A stretch of 64,000 bases of DNA from Gammaproteobacteria bacterium (GTDB lineage Bacteria; Pseudomonadota; Gammaproteobacteria; Chromatiales; Chromatiaceae), in NCBI GenBank assembly GCA_020445405.1, contig JAGRGQ010000010.1:1-64000 (forward strand), given 5' to 3'. How positions within the stretch are numbered: the first letter of the stretch is position 1; the number at the start of each line of letters is the position of its first letter. Made by a program: the position numbers and the translations under genes. The notes beneath the pieces are model-generated. The model was not told the origin of the DNA and ran no database searches. It worked only from the letters and a program-made list of their open reading frames with translations. Positions 16,136 to 24,645 of this stretch are shown here, one piece after another.

Positions 16136-18724
16136 TTAGTTCATAGCACCGACCAGCCTGGCCGGCAGCTTCGGCAGACCGCCGATCAATGCCACCACTA
16201 CCGCAGCCAGATAGGGGATGCCCTGTATCCCCAGCACCAGTGCCCAGACGCGGATATCCATCATGTCGCTATCGTTGCGCACCATGAACATGCCGGCGAT
16301 GCCCAGCGAAAGCACCAGCAGGAACAGCAGTTCCTCGCGGGCGTCCATCAGTGAACGGAGCAGCGCGTTGCTGCTGGCGTACTTCGGTGTGCGGAAAAAA
16401 CCGATGCGCCGGGTTATAAAGCCGGTCAGCATGGCTCTGGCGATAGTGTGCGATACGGCCAGGCCGGCGAGTCCCGCCGCCAGGCTCTGACGCAGCGTGG
16501 CCGCCACTCGGCGGCGGTACAGGAACAACATCTTAAGCAGTTTGAATACGAACAGCACGAGCGGCAGCAGTGCGAACAGTATGTTCGGCGGCGCAACCAG
16601 ATCCGGCCACAGCAGCATGCTGACCGACCAGGCTATTGCCCCGAGGTTGAAGAGAAGATTGAAGCCATCGGCCAGCCAGGGCAGCCAACCGGCGATAAAA
16701 TGGTAGCGCTGTCCCCAGGTCAACCGGCTGGGTTCGATTCCAAGCAGCGGCGCCAGGTGGTGCCGGAGGATCAGTACCGCCCCATAGGCCCAGCGGAAAC
16801 GCTGCTTCTTGAAGTCCGCGAAATTATCGGGCATCAATCCTTTTCCGTAGCTCTCGGGAATGTAGGTCGCCTTATATCCCTGCTCGAAGATGCGCAGACC
16901 CAGCTCGGCATCTTCGGTGATGCACCATTCGCCCCATCCCCCCACCTCTTCCAGCACCCGGCGCCGTACCAGCGTCATAGTGCCATGTTGGATAATGGCG
17001 TTGCGCTCGTTGCGGGTTACCATGCCGATGTGGAAAAAGCCCCGATACTCGGCCATGCACATCGCCTTGAACGCATTTTGGCCGCCGTCCCGATAATCCT
17101 GCGGGCCCTGGACTATACCCATTTCGGGATCGTTGAACTGAGGCACCATATCGCGCAGCCAATCGGGTTTCACCATGTAGTCACTGTCGATGACGGCGAC
17201 TATCTCCGCCGTGGGATCGGTCTGCCGCAGTGCATAGTTCAGTGCGCCGGCCTTGAAACCGGCGAGGGGGTCGACGTGAAAGAAACGGAAGCGTGCGCCC
17301 AGGCGTTTGCAGTGAGCCTCGACCGGCTGCCACACGGCGGAATCCTTGGTATTGTTGTCTATGACCAGAACCTCGAACCGCGGATAGCGCAGCGCTGCCA
17401 ATGCATCCAGCGTTTGTATCATCATCTCCGGGGGTTCGTTGTAGGCAGGCACGTGCACCGAAACCATGGGGAGCTGCTCATCCGGAACACCTGAAGGGCG
17501 CTGCACATTGCGCCAGGGACGCATCCATGCGGCCTCCGCCAGCTCATGCGCTTCGGCCAGCAGCACTACGATGACGCCCAGTGCTGCGATGAACAGCATG
17601 ATCCCCACCGCCAGCGTGGCGGGGGTCAGATACTGACGCGAATACTCATAGACCATCCATACCGCAAAGGTGGTAATGAGATAGGCTATCAAAGCCAGAA
17701 ATCCCCGGCCGCGAGCCATCAGACCGCGGCTGTCGCGGAACAGTACTGCCAGCAGCAGTACCGTCAGTCCGATACTGATTGCGACCAGCCCATGCCATCC
17801 CGGCATCCTGACGACCGGTGCGGAAAAATCGAATTTGGGCTCGCGGTTGATGTTATACACCCCCCAGTTGGTTCCCGCCTCCCCTTCCAGCTTCCGTTTC
17901 CACAATTGATCGAATGCTTCCATTACGTAGTAGGTGTAGCCTTCGCGTTCCGCGACTGAGAGAAAGCGCCGCAGAAATTTGGCCTGATTCGCCAGCGTCG
18001 CTTTGGCGTCCTTGCGGGTGCGCCCGTTGCTGGGCCAGCCGACTTCGGCAATCACGATGCGCTTGTCGGGATAGGCCTCCTGGAGTTGCCGGTAGCGGAA
18101 AACAACGTAGTCGACGGCCTGCTCCACATCGATGCCTTCCCAGTACGGCAAGATATGGACCGCGATGAAATCGACGTGTTTGACCAGCTCAGGGTATTTG
18201 AGCCAGATGTGCCAGGGTTCCGCCAGGCTGACAGGTGCCCAGACTTTTTTGCGAACCCTATCGAGATGCCCGATCATCTGTTCGACCGTCTGGTCTCCGC
18301 GCAGCAGCGCTTCATTGCCGACGATCACCCGGACGATGTGCTCATGGTTTTCGCGGTAGATGCGGATGAGCTTTTCGATCTCGGTGTTGTTGGCTTCCGC
18401 GTCCTGATTAATCCATGCGCCGAGCATCACATTGAGCTGATGCGCGCCGGCTAGAGGGGCCACTTCGGCCAGAGTGGACGCCACCGTGTAGGTGCGCACC
18501 GCATACGCCTCCCCGGCCAGCAGGGCAAGATCCTCGTCGATCTCCGCAGTGGATGGGAAGTGTCCCTGCATCGGCGTCTGTGCCCCCCGCATCGGGGAGA
18601 AGCAGAAACCCTGAATCGTAGTGGGCCAGGGTGGCTCCGCGACAGGCTGGTTGATGACCGCCCACAACAGAAACGTCAGGCCGCCCATCAGAAGCGTTAT
18701 CAGAAGGCCGGCGCGATTAATCAA
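16136..18724 (-). CDS. GH17-GT2 membrane beta-glucan synthase (NdvB-like)
   Basis: An 862-residue inner-membrane protein. After one N-terminal helix comes a periplasmic GH17-like domain (about 35-300) with both expected glutamates (VGNEALLRG, acid/base; IAEVGWPS, nucleophile). Three or so helices follow, then a cytosolic processive family 2 glycosyltransferase (about 420-650) with the aspartate motif VIDSDY, the TED motif (CITEDAELG) and KKQRFRW, then C-terminal helices. This architecture is that of NdvB-type proteins of rhizobia and Pseudomonas that make cyclic or linear beta-1,3(1,6)-glucans; the GH17 part acts as a transglycosylase there. It is monocistronic. Product linkage is inferred from the family. 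Confidence 0.88.
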   Translation of the reverse strand: MINRAGLLITLLMGGLTFLLWAVINQPVAEPPWPTTIQGFCFSPMRGAQTPMQGHFPSTAEIDEDLALLAGEAYAVRTYTVASTLAEVAPLAGAHQLNVMLGAWINQDAEANNTEIEKLIRIYRENHEHIVRVIVGNEALLRGDQTVEQMIGHLDRVRKKVWAPVSLAEPWHIWLKYPELVKHVDFIAVHILPYWEGIDVEQAVDYVVFRYRQLQEAYPDKRIVIAEVGWPSNGRTRKDAKATLANQAKFLRRFLSVAEREGYTYYVMEAFDQLWKRKLEGEAGTNWGVYNINREPKFDFSAPVVRMPGWHGLVAISIGLTVLLLAVLFRDSRGLMARGRGFLALIAYLITTFAVWMVYEYSRQYLTPATLAVGIMLFIAALGVIVVLLAEAHELAEAAWMRPWRNVQRPSGVPDEQLPMVSVHVPAYNEPPEMMIQTLDALAALRYPRFEVLVIDNNTKDSAVWQPVEAHCKRLGARFRFFHVDPLAGFKAGALNYALRQTDPTAEIVAVIDSDYMVKPDWLRDMVPQFNDPEMGIVQGPQDYRDGGQNAFKAMCMAEYRGFFHIGMVTRNERNAIIQHGTMTLVRRRVLEEVGGWGEWCITEDAELGLRIFEQGYKATYIPESYGKGLMPDNFADFKKQRFRWAYGAVLILRHHLAPLLGIEPSRLTWGQRYHFIAGWLPWLADGFNLLFNLGAIAWSVSMLLWPDLVAPPNILFALLPLVLFVFKLLKMLFLYRRRVAATLRQSLAAGLAGLAVSHTIARAMLTGFITRRIGFFRTPKYASSNALLRSLMDAREELLFLLVLSLGIAGMFMVRNDSDMMDIRVWALVLGIQGIPYLAAVVVALIGGLPKLPARLVGAMN

Positions 18725-18995
18725 CTGCTGTCATTCCTGCTGGTATCAAGGGGGATACATTGTATGCTCTTGCCGGAGAATATCCAGATGCACTGATGAT
18801 CTCTCACCCAAAGAGCGCCCGCTGAAATCGGCTTCCCGGACAATGTGCACTGCGGCAGGAAAGGCGTGCGCTGCCAGTTGAGTGTTAAACAACCGTTCCA
18901 GGCCCGAGAGAGGACTTCAAAGGCACTTGCCGATGGTCTAAAGTGTGCGTTGTTGCCCGTTCTCACCCCTGTCGTTGCTATCCAAGGAACAATTT

Positions 18996-19769
18996 ATGTC
19001 AGGCAAGCTGCAAGTTGAGTATATCGATCACATCGCGGTAATAACGATTGACAACCCACCGGCGAACACCTGGGACCGGAATAGCCTGACTGCGTTGACA
19101 AGTCTGATTGATGAGCTGAACGGGAAGCGTGATATATACAGTTTGATCGTTACCGGATCCGGGGACAAATACTTCTCAGCGGGAGCGGATCTGAAAATGT
19201 TTGTCGATGGCGACAAAGGCAGTGCCTGGGCCATCTCCAGTTTGTTTGGCCAGGCGTTCGGTGCTTTAAGCCGCTTTCGCGGGGTTTCCATAGCCGCGCT
19301 AAACGGATATGCGGTGGGCGGCGGTCTGGAATGTGCGCTGGCCTGCGATATCCGTATCGCCGAAGAACAGGTCCTGGTTGCGCTGCCGGAGGCGAAGGTG
19401 GGACTACTGCCTTGTGGAGGCGGCACACAACGCCTGCTTAATTTGGCCGGAGAGGGCTGGACTAAACGCCTGATTTTGTGCGGCGAACAGCTCAGCGCAA
19501 GCCAGGCTCATGCTGTAGGTATCATCGAAGAGGTGGTGGGGCGCCACGAAGCGATGCCGAAGGCATTGGAGATGGCACGGAACGTGGCAAAACAGAGCCC
19601 GTCAAGCGTCGCTGCATGTAAATCGTTGATTCAGGAATCGCGGGTTCTGCTTGAAAAGGGGTTGCTGCTTGAGCGGGAGCGGTTCGTCGAGCTGTTTGAT
19701 ACCGAAGATCAGACCGAGGGTGTAAATGCGTTTCTGGAGAAGCGCGCACCGCATTGGAAAAATGCCTGA
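18996..19769 (+). CDS. Enoyl-CoA hydratase/isomerase family protein
   Basis: A 257-residue crotonase-fold enzyme. The oxyanion-hole segments are visible as SAGADLKMF (about residue 65) and NGYAVGGGLECALACDIRIA (about 105-125), with the catalytic glutamate candidates at ECALACD and ALPEAKVGLLPCGGG. The upstream frame extends to 18945, but the ATG at 18996 follows AAGGAACA at a good distance and gives the normal N-terminus. It should hydrate 2-enoyl-CoA in beta-oxidation or a related route, possibly supplying 3-hydroxyacyl-CoA. It sits alone, with no thiolase or dehydrogenase nearby, so the pathway is open. Confidence 0.85.
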   Translation: MSGKLQVEYIDHIAVITIDNPPANTWDRNSLTALTSLIDELNGKRDIYSLIVTGSGDKYFSAGADLKMFVDGDKGSAWAISSLFGQAFGALSRFRGVSIAALNGYAVGGGLECALACDIRIAEEQVLVALPEAKVGLLPCGGGTQRLLNLAGEGWTKRLILCGEQLSASQAHAVGIIEEVVGRHEAMPKALEMARNVAKQSPSSVAACKSLIQESRVLLEKGLLLERERFVELFDTEDQTEGVNAFLEKRAPHWKNA

Positions 19770-19877
19770 TCATCAGCAACGGTATGAAAAGGGTGGCATT
19801 GCGTCTTCACTGCCGTGCAGGTGGTTTTAAGCCTGTTGATTCTGCCGGTACACGGATCGGTTTCGCATTCCGGCTGC

Positions 19878-20468
19878 TCAGGGAGTGTTTAGCAGGGGAG
19901 CCACGTATTCATCGAACATCTCCTGGTCGACCAGCCCCAGGTGGGTGTAGTTGATCCGGCCGTCCCGGCCGATAACCACATTGTAAGGGACGATCTGGCC
20001 GCTGTTACCCCAATATTCGAGCATTTTAGGTCCGCGAGTGTCGTCCGCGACCAGTACCGGATAGTTGATCCCGAGCGAGCGGCTGACATTCCGCAGCGGT
20101 ATCTCTTTATCCACACCGATACCGATAATCTGCAGTCCAGCGGCTTCGTGCTTGCGCTGCAATTCGATCAGCTCGGGGATCTCGTACTGGCAGGGGGCGC
20201 ACCAGCTGGCCCAGAAGTTGAGCAGGATTACCTTGCCTTTCCAGTGATCGAGGGCGTACTTTTCCCCGTCCAGGGCGGGCAGCGGAATGGTGTGACTCTG
20301 CCAGACATTGTCACCCACCCCGAAGGACGGATTTTTCGTTTGAAGATCCGGGATCGCCGGCTGCTGATCTGCGACGGTCCGCTGGCTCAACTGATAACCG
20401 GCGAATGCGGAGACGCCACCCGAGACCAGGATGGCGATGATCAGGAACGCGGTCAGGGGTTGCTCCAT
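19878..20468 (-). CDS. Membrane-anchored TlpA-like thiol-disulfide protein
   Basis: A 196-residue redoxin. An N-terminal helix (about residues 5-25) anchors the thioredoxin domain in the periplasm; the active site is WASWCAPC with cysteines at 90 and 93, and the cis-proline region is near VPYNVVIGRDG. TlpA/ResA/CcmG relatives reduce apocytochrome cysteines before heme attachment or serve other exported thiol proteins. It is the last gene of a same-strand set, 16 bases after the peptidyl-prolyl isomerase gene and downstream of a seven-heme cytochrome, so a role in maturing that cytochrome is a natural inference. It is distinct from a full CcmG, which would sit in a ccm operon. Confidence 0.85.
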   Translation of the reverse strand: MEQPLTAFLIIAILVSGGVSAFAGYQLSQRTVADQQPAIPDLQTKNPSFGVGDNVWQSHTIPLPALDGEKYALDHWKGKVILLNFWASWCAPCQYEIPELIELQRKHEAAGLQIIGIGVDKEIPLRNVSRSLGINYPVLVADDTRGPKMLEYWGNSGQIVPYNVVIGRDGRINYTHLGLVDQEMFDEYVAPLLNTP

Positions 20469-20484
20469 GGAATGATTTCCGGTC

Positions 20485-21756
20485 TCAATTCTGCTTTTGG
20501 GATTGATCGCTGATCTGCCACACCACGTTGAATTTCTGCGCCAGGTCCTGGGCGTACGTAGTCAGCTTTTCGGACAGATACATCTGGCGTACCTTGTCTT
20601 TAATCAGGGGGTAGGGGCGGGTTTCACCCGGTTTGCGTTCCAGGATGGTGATCAGGTGAAATCCCAACGGGGTCTCGATCACCTCGCTGACCTCTCCGTC
20701 TTTCAATTCAGAGATGGCGGCATTGATCACCGGGCTTCCCCGGTCTTCCTTGATCCAGCCCATGTCACCGTTGTTTTTACGTCCGAAAGGATCGATGCTG
20801 TATTTGCCTGCCAGTGCAAACAGGCTCTCCCCGGCAAGGATGCGCCTGCGCATCTCCTCCGCTTCCTCCCGGGTGGCCAGAACCAACTGGCCGATATGAC
20901 GGCGCTCGACGATCTGTCCAAGTTTGGGATGGCTGTCGAAGTATGCCTTCAATGGCGCTTCGTCCGGCAGCCACTCATGTTCAAGATTCTCCACCAACAG
21001 GGCAGGGAGGTGCTCTGTGCGGAAGGCATCGAGGGCGTCGGAGATATCTATACCCATGTCGACTGCTGCGCGCGCGGTCAGCAGCAGTTCACCGCGGACG
21101 TATAATTGTTCCTCGATCTGCTCTTTCGTCACTTGCTTTTCACGCTGGACCGGGAGGTCGGAATAGAGAATCCGGATTCCCTCGCCTTCCATCAACACGG
21201 TCTCCGGTGCGGCGCCAGGTAGTGCGCGCTCGCTGTACACCTGGACATGGTATCTGTTGCGCAGGCGTCTGATCTCATCGATTCTGGAGCGCTTGTATTG
21301 GTCCGCGATATAGGCGGACTGAGCTGCTTTGTATGCGTCGTGGTTACCTTTGAATTGCGCCTTCATCTGCTGATTGGTTTCATCGGGAATTTTGATTTCG
21401 TCCCGTATTTTGTCCATGTATCTCCGATGCAGTATACCGGTGCGGAAGCGATCCAGTTCATCGAGGTATTGAGCACTTTTGTCTAAATTTTGCGCCTGCG
21501 CCTCGATCAACAGCAGGCGGGAAAGCACCAGACGTTGCAGCATACTGCCGCGCACCGCCGCCTGCTGGTCCTCCTCAAGCGTATTGAACTGGGTGATAAA
21601 AGGGGAGCTGCGAAGTGCCCGTTCAAGGTCGGAAGCTGTGATCTGCAGGCTGCCGATAGTGGCGAGAACCTCGCTGGAACCTGTCGCCTGAGGGCAACTC
21701 CATGACAGGGTGAGCGCTATGAACAGGGCACGTATCGAACGGTGGTTCGGTTTCAT
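20485..21756 (-). CDS. SurA/PpiC-like periplasmic peptidyl-prolyl isomerase
   Basis: A 423-residue exported protein with a signal peptide (ALFIALTLSWSCPQATGS), a helical N-terminal chaperone-like region, and a parvulin domain at about residues 265-360 (ERRHIGQLVLATREEAEEM, YSIDPFGRKNNGDMGW, ELKDGEVSEVIETPLGFHLI). This is the architecture of foldases such as SurA and PrsA. Its place between a multiheme cytochrome c and a TlpA-like thioredoxin suggests a dedicated folding helper; in the sulfite reductase (mcc) gene cluster of Wolinella an isomerase gene likewise neighbours the multiheme cytochrome. A strong hairpin separates it from the cytochrome gene upstream, which would lower its expression relative to the cytochrome. 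Confidence 0.87.
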   Translation of the reverse strand: MKPNHRSIRALFIALTLSWSCPQATGSSEVLATIGSLQITASDLERALRSSPFITQFNTLEEDQQAAVRGSMLQRLVLSRLLLIEAQAQNLDKSAQYLDELDRFRTGILHRRYMDKIRDEIKIPDETNQQMKAQFKGNHDAYKAAQSAYIADQYKRSRIDEIRRLRNRYHVQVYSERALPGAAPETVLMEGEGIRILYSDLPVQREKQVTKEQIEEQLYVRGELLLTARAAVDMGIDISDALDAFRTEHLPALLVENLEHEWLPDEAPLKAYFDSHPKLGQIVERRHIGQLVLATREEAEEMRRRILAGESLFALAGKYSIDPFGRKNNGDMGWIKEDRGSPVINAAISELKDGEVSEVIETPLGFHLITILERKPGETRPYPLIKDKVRQMYLSEKLTTYAQDLAQKFNVVWQISDQSQKQN

Positions 21757-21779
21757 CAGGTTGACTTCCGTATGCAGGC

Positions 21780-21809
21780 AAAAAAGAAAGTGGCCGCAAA
21801 TGCGGCCAC
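21780..21809 (-). terminator. Terminator/attenuator between cytochrome and isomerase genes
   Basis: On the minus strand the 9-bp stem GTGGCCGCA / TGCGGCCAC (21801-21809 with 21790-21798) and two-base loop are followed by a T-rich run (TTTCTTTTTT). It looks like an intrinsic terminator that allows partial read-through into the isomerase gene. Confidence 0.8.
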
Positions 21810-21835
21810 TATGTTACCGCAATGAGCGGGTTGAT

Positions 21836-24289
21836 TTACTCCTCCGGAATCTTACCACCGAGATCGGGTGCACTGGCGTGCATCCAGGATACGGCTGCTG
21901 AGTAATCTTCCAGGATAGGTTTGCCCTTCCATACATGTTCATCGTCGTCCGCGATCCACGGCACACCGTTTTCATTGGTCTCGTGGCAGGCGGCGCATTT
22001 GAACGGGCCGTGGGAACCATCCGGGTTGTACTGCGTGGCCTGGCGGTAGGTGGTCAGATCGGTTCGCTGCGTCACCGGGTACAGACCGTGAATAGACTGA
22101 TGGCAGGCCTGGCAGGCGAGGCCGGCATGTCCCTTGGTATAGCGATTCAGACTGTATTTGCCGGGCTGGTTGATGGGGAAGGCAACGCCGCCCTGACCTT
22201 CAACATAAGGTGCCGCATGGCAATCGGCGCAGTGCGGTGCACCGGCGGAGAGCCAGTAGTCGCGACCGTGGGTGGCAGCTTCGTACGGCACGGCTGCCGC
22301 CCCGGTTGCGCCGGCCGGAAGTTTCAGGGATGCGATGTCCACCGCGGGATTGGCCGACAGCGGCACTACATTGATATCGCCGTCCTCATCCTTGGTTACC
22401 ATCGGACCGTTGCCCTGCAGTGCGATGACCGCAATGTCAGGCACGGTGCGTTTCTTGGCCCAGGTGGCCAGGATTTGGGATTTCCCGGGAGTGTCGTGGC
22501 CCTTGGCATCCAGCACAACCTTCGGGTCCATCATGGACTCCAGGGTCTTCATGTCCACGCCGATACCCTTGGCGATCTCCTTCAGGGACTTGTTGCGCAG
22601 GGTCGTGCCCTCCTGTTTGAAGGCCTGGGAGATGTTGTCGCGCTGGTACAACTCGCGGGACAGCTGGTTGTGGCAGTTGGTGCACCACAAGCCCTTGCCA
22701 TTCTTGCCGTTGCCGATTTGGGAGACGTTGGCCTGGAGCCATTTGCCGATGGCATTCAGGTGCTCTTCGGTTTCCACGCCGTCCTTGTCCTTGTTGGGAT
22801 TGGCATGTACGTCACGACCGACGTAGCAGCCACCGGCAGCGTCGCGGTTGTCACGGGTGGCGTAAGCGTTTTTGCCGTCCGGGGTGATCGGATAGCCTTC
22901 CATGCTGCCGTCCTGACGGTGCGCCGGGTGACAGCCCTGACAGGCGGCACTGCGTTGTTCAGCGTCGGGCATGGGCGCATGGGTCTGGTGCACCGTGTGC
23001 ATGGCCTGGGTCAGCGGCGGAATCCGCTCTTCCTTACCCTCCTTATTCTTGAAGGTGCTGGAGTTGAGTACGCCGATGACGTTGTCCGCGTGGCATTTCT
23101 GGCACAGGATCGGGTCGCGGCCGATGCGATTATCCTTGGAACGGCCGTTGGGGTCGTAGTTCTTCAGGAAGTCGGTGCCGTTATGGTCGTCATGCATCTC
23201 CAGGATTGAGATCGCGGTGCCCTTCAGGTCTGCAAACCAGTCTGAAGCCCCCAAGCCTTTCCAGAACGCTCTCTCCTGCTTGTACAGCTGGAACTTATCG
23301 CCGTTGGCGCGTTCGTTGCCGTGGCAGTTCGGGCAGTTCGGTATGTCGATCGGGTTGGTCCCGACGAATGTGATCGGCTTGCCGTTGTGACTGTCGAGTA
23401 CCGGCGCGCCGCTATCCGCATCCACCAGGCTCACCCAAGCCTCCTGGAACGGCTGGATATCGATCTCCACCAGCGACAGCACATCCTTGGCCGCCACTGA
23501 ATCGTAGAACGGTGTCAGCGGCAGACCCAGGGCGTCCCAGATACCGGGATTGGTCAGCACGATGGGTACATTGTCCAGCACGGGCGATTTGGTGTAGACA
23601 ATCGTGCCCTTCTCGCCGGTGTAATGCAGATGCCCGCCTTTCATCGGACTGGGAGCGGCGGCGCCGGCCGGGCCGTTGTCCTTCGGAACCGGAACATTGA
23701 GACCAACCACCAGTTTTTCGCTGTCTTTGCTGGTGCCTTTGGGGTTGGTGCCCTTGAGGTCCTTGTAAACGTACAGGTGAGTCCAGTAGGCATTCGCGAC
23801 GTTTTCGTTGTCGGTGTACTTGCCGTCACCGTTCACGTCGTAGCGCACGTCCCAATAGACCATTTTGCTCCCTTCGGAGTAAGTGTTGTCGATATGGCCG
23901 TAGGCGAGCTTCATGCGCTTATTGCCGTCCACCACGACAGTGGGATCGTTGGCGTCGGCCTCGAGCAGTTCGGGGTACCGCTTCCTGCCGGTTGAGGTTT
24001 TGATTACCTGGCTCTGCACCGAATTATAGGGTGGAAGCACGCAACAGTAGCTGAAATCGAAGCCGGTGCAGTGCATGCCCAGTTCGTAATTTATCGTGAT
24101 GTTGTAATCATTTTTAGGCTTGGCGACATCGGCAGCCACCAGAGCCCCTTCGTAGCGCTTTGGCGCGTCCACAGCAGCATGCATGGCCTCGGCCTTCATA
24201 GGCTCCGCTTCGGTTGCTGTTTGTGGTGTGGTACACCCACCGGCGAATGCGACCGTGAAAGCCGCTAGAGCAAAGACAGGTCCGCGCAT
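21836..24289 (-). CDS. Seven-heme c-type cytochrome, putative lipoprotein
   Basis: An 817-residue exported cytochrome. The signal peptide ends in FAGGC (C19), a plausible lipoprotein site. Residues 60-300 are heme-free, with ELGMHC (C74), SYCCVLPPYNSV (C82, C83) and an EF-hand-like calcium loop DVNGDGKYTDNE. The C-terminal part carries seven CXXCH sites: CPNCH, CQKCH, CQGCH, CTNCH, CADCH, CQACH and CAACH. Another cysteine is in GGCYVG. I recognise the GMHCTGFDFSYCC/PPYNS domain as recurring in uncharacterised multiheme cytochromes, not as an enzyme of known activity. It may pass electrons at the outer membrane or act as a reductase. The ATG follows AAGGGGGG. It leads a set with a peptidyl-prolyl isomerase and a TlpA-like protein. 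Confidence 0.85.
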   Translation of the reverse strand: MRGPVFALAAFTVAFAGGCTTPQTATEAEPMKAEAMHAAVDAPKRYEGALVAADVAKPKNDYNITINYELGMHCTGFDFSYCCVLPPYNSVQSQVIKTSTGRKRYPELLEADANDPTVVVDGNKRMKLAYGHIDNTYSEGSKMVYWDVRYDVNGDGKYTDNENVANAYWTHLYVYKDLKGTNPKGTSKDSEKLVVGLNVPVPKDNGPAGAAAPSPMKGGHLHYTGEKGTIVYTKSPVLDNVPIVLTNPGIWDALGLPLTPFYDSVAAKDVLSLVEIDIQPFQEAWVSLVDADSGAPVLDSHNGKPITFVGTNPIDIPNCPNCHGNERANGDKFQLYKQERAFWKGLGASDWFADLKGTAISILEMHDDHNGTDFLKNYDPNGRSKDNRIGRDPILCQKCHADNVIGVLNSSTFKNKEGKEERIPPLTQAMHTVHQTHAPMPDAEQRSAACQGCHPAHRQDGSMEGYPITPDGKNAYATRDNRDAAGGCYVGRDVHANPNKDKDGVETEEHLNAIGKWLQANVSQIGNGKNGKGLWCTNCHNQLSRELYQRDNISQAFKQEGTTLRNKSLKEIAKGIGVDMKTLESMMDPKVVLDAKGHDTPGKSQILATWAKKRTVPDIAVIALQGNGPMVTKDEDGDINVVPLSANPAVDIASLKLPAGATGAAAVPYEAATHGRDYWLSAGAPHCADCHAAPYVEGQGGVAFPINQPGKYSLNRYTKGHAGLACQACHQSIHGLYPVTQRTDLTTYRQATQYNPDGSHGPFKCAACHETNENGVPWIADDDEHVWKGKPILEDYSAAVSWMHASAPDLGGKIPEE

Positions 24290-24645
24290 GCTTTAATTCC
24301 CCCCTTGAAGTATTGCTTGATGTTGTGATACCGGCGAACGAACTCAGCGCACGAAAAATTCTGGAGTGTGGTGATTTGTGGCATCGTGCCTGCCTTTCAG
24401 ATCTGCCGGTTTTTTCCCTGCAATGATTGGCTGATGGATCAGAATCGTTCTTTAAATCTAAATATACTTATAATATTGAGCCTACGATTTGTAGGACTTT
24501 GCACTTTATTAACACATTGCTCCGGGTAAATCAATCGATTAAGAAGTGACAACCAGGATGATGCGGAAACCGTCGGCGTCCCTTTCACTGTCGGGTTCAT
24601 CTCAAGACCGGGCGGCTCAGCGGAAGTCGGCACCCTGCACCGCCA
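24290..24645. other. Upstream region of the multiheme cytochrome gene
   Basis: About 355 bases with no gene, AT-rich between 24455 and 24515. It holds an inverted repeat at 24481-24495 (listed separately) and AT-rich -10-like sequence next to it; the long 5' leader toward 24289 has no feature I can name. Confidence 0.45.
24481..24495. promoter_or_regulatory. Inverted repeat CCTAC-N5-GTAGG, candidate operator
   Basis: CCTACGATTTGTAGG is a perfect 5-bp inverted repeat with a 5-base spacer next to AT-rich -10-like sequence (TATAAG, TATATT on the minus strand), about 190 bases before the cytochrome gene. The binding protein is unknown. Confidence 0.35.

Noticed and set aside
24439-24633. 64-codon minus-strand ORF upstream of the cytochrome gene
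   Set aside because: Falls in an AT-rich regulatory stretch, no ribosome binding site or family.
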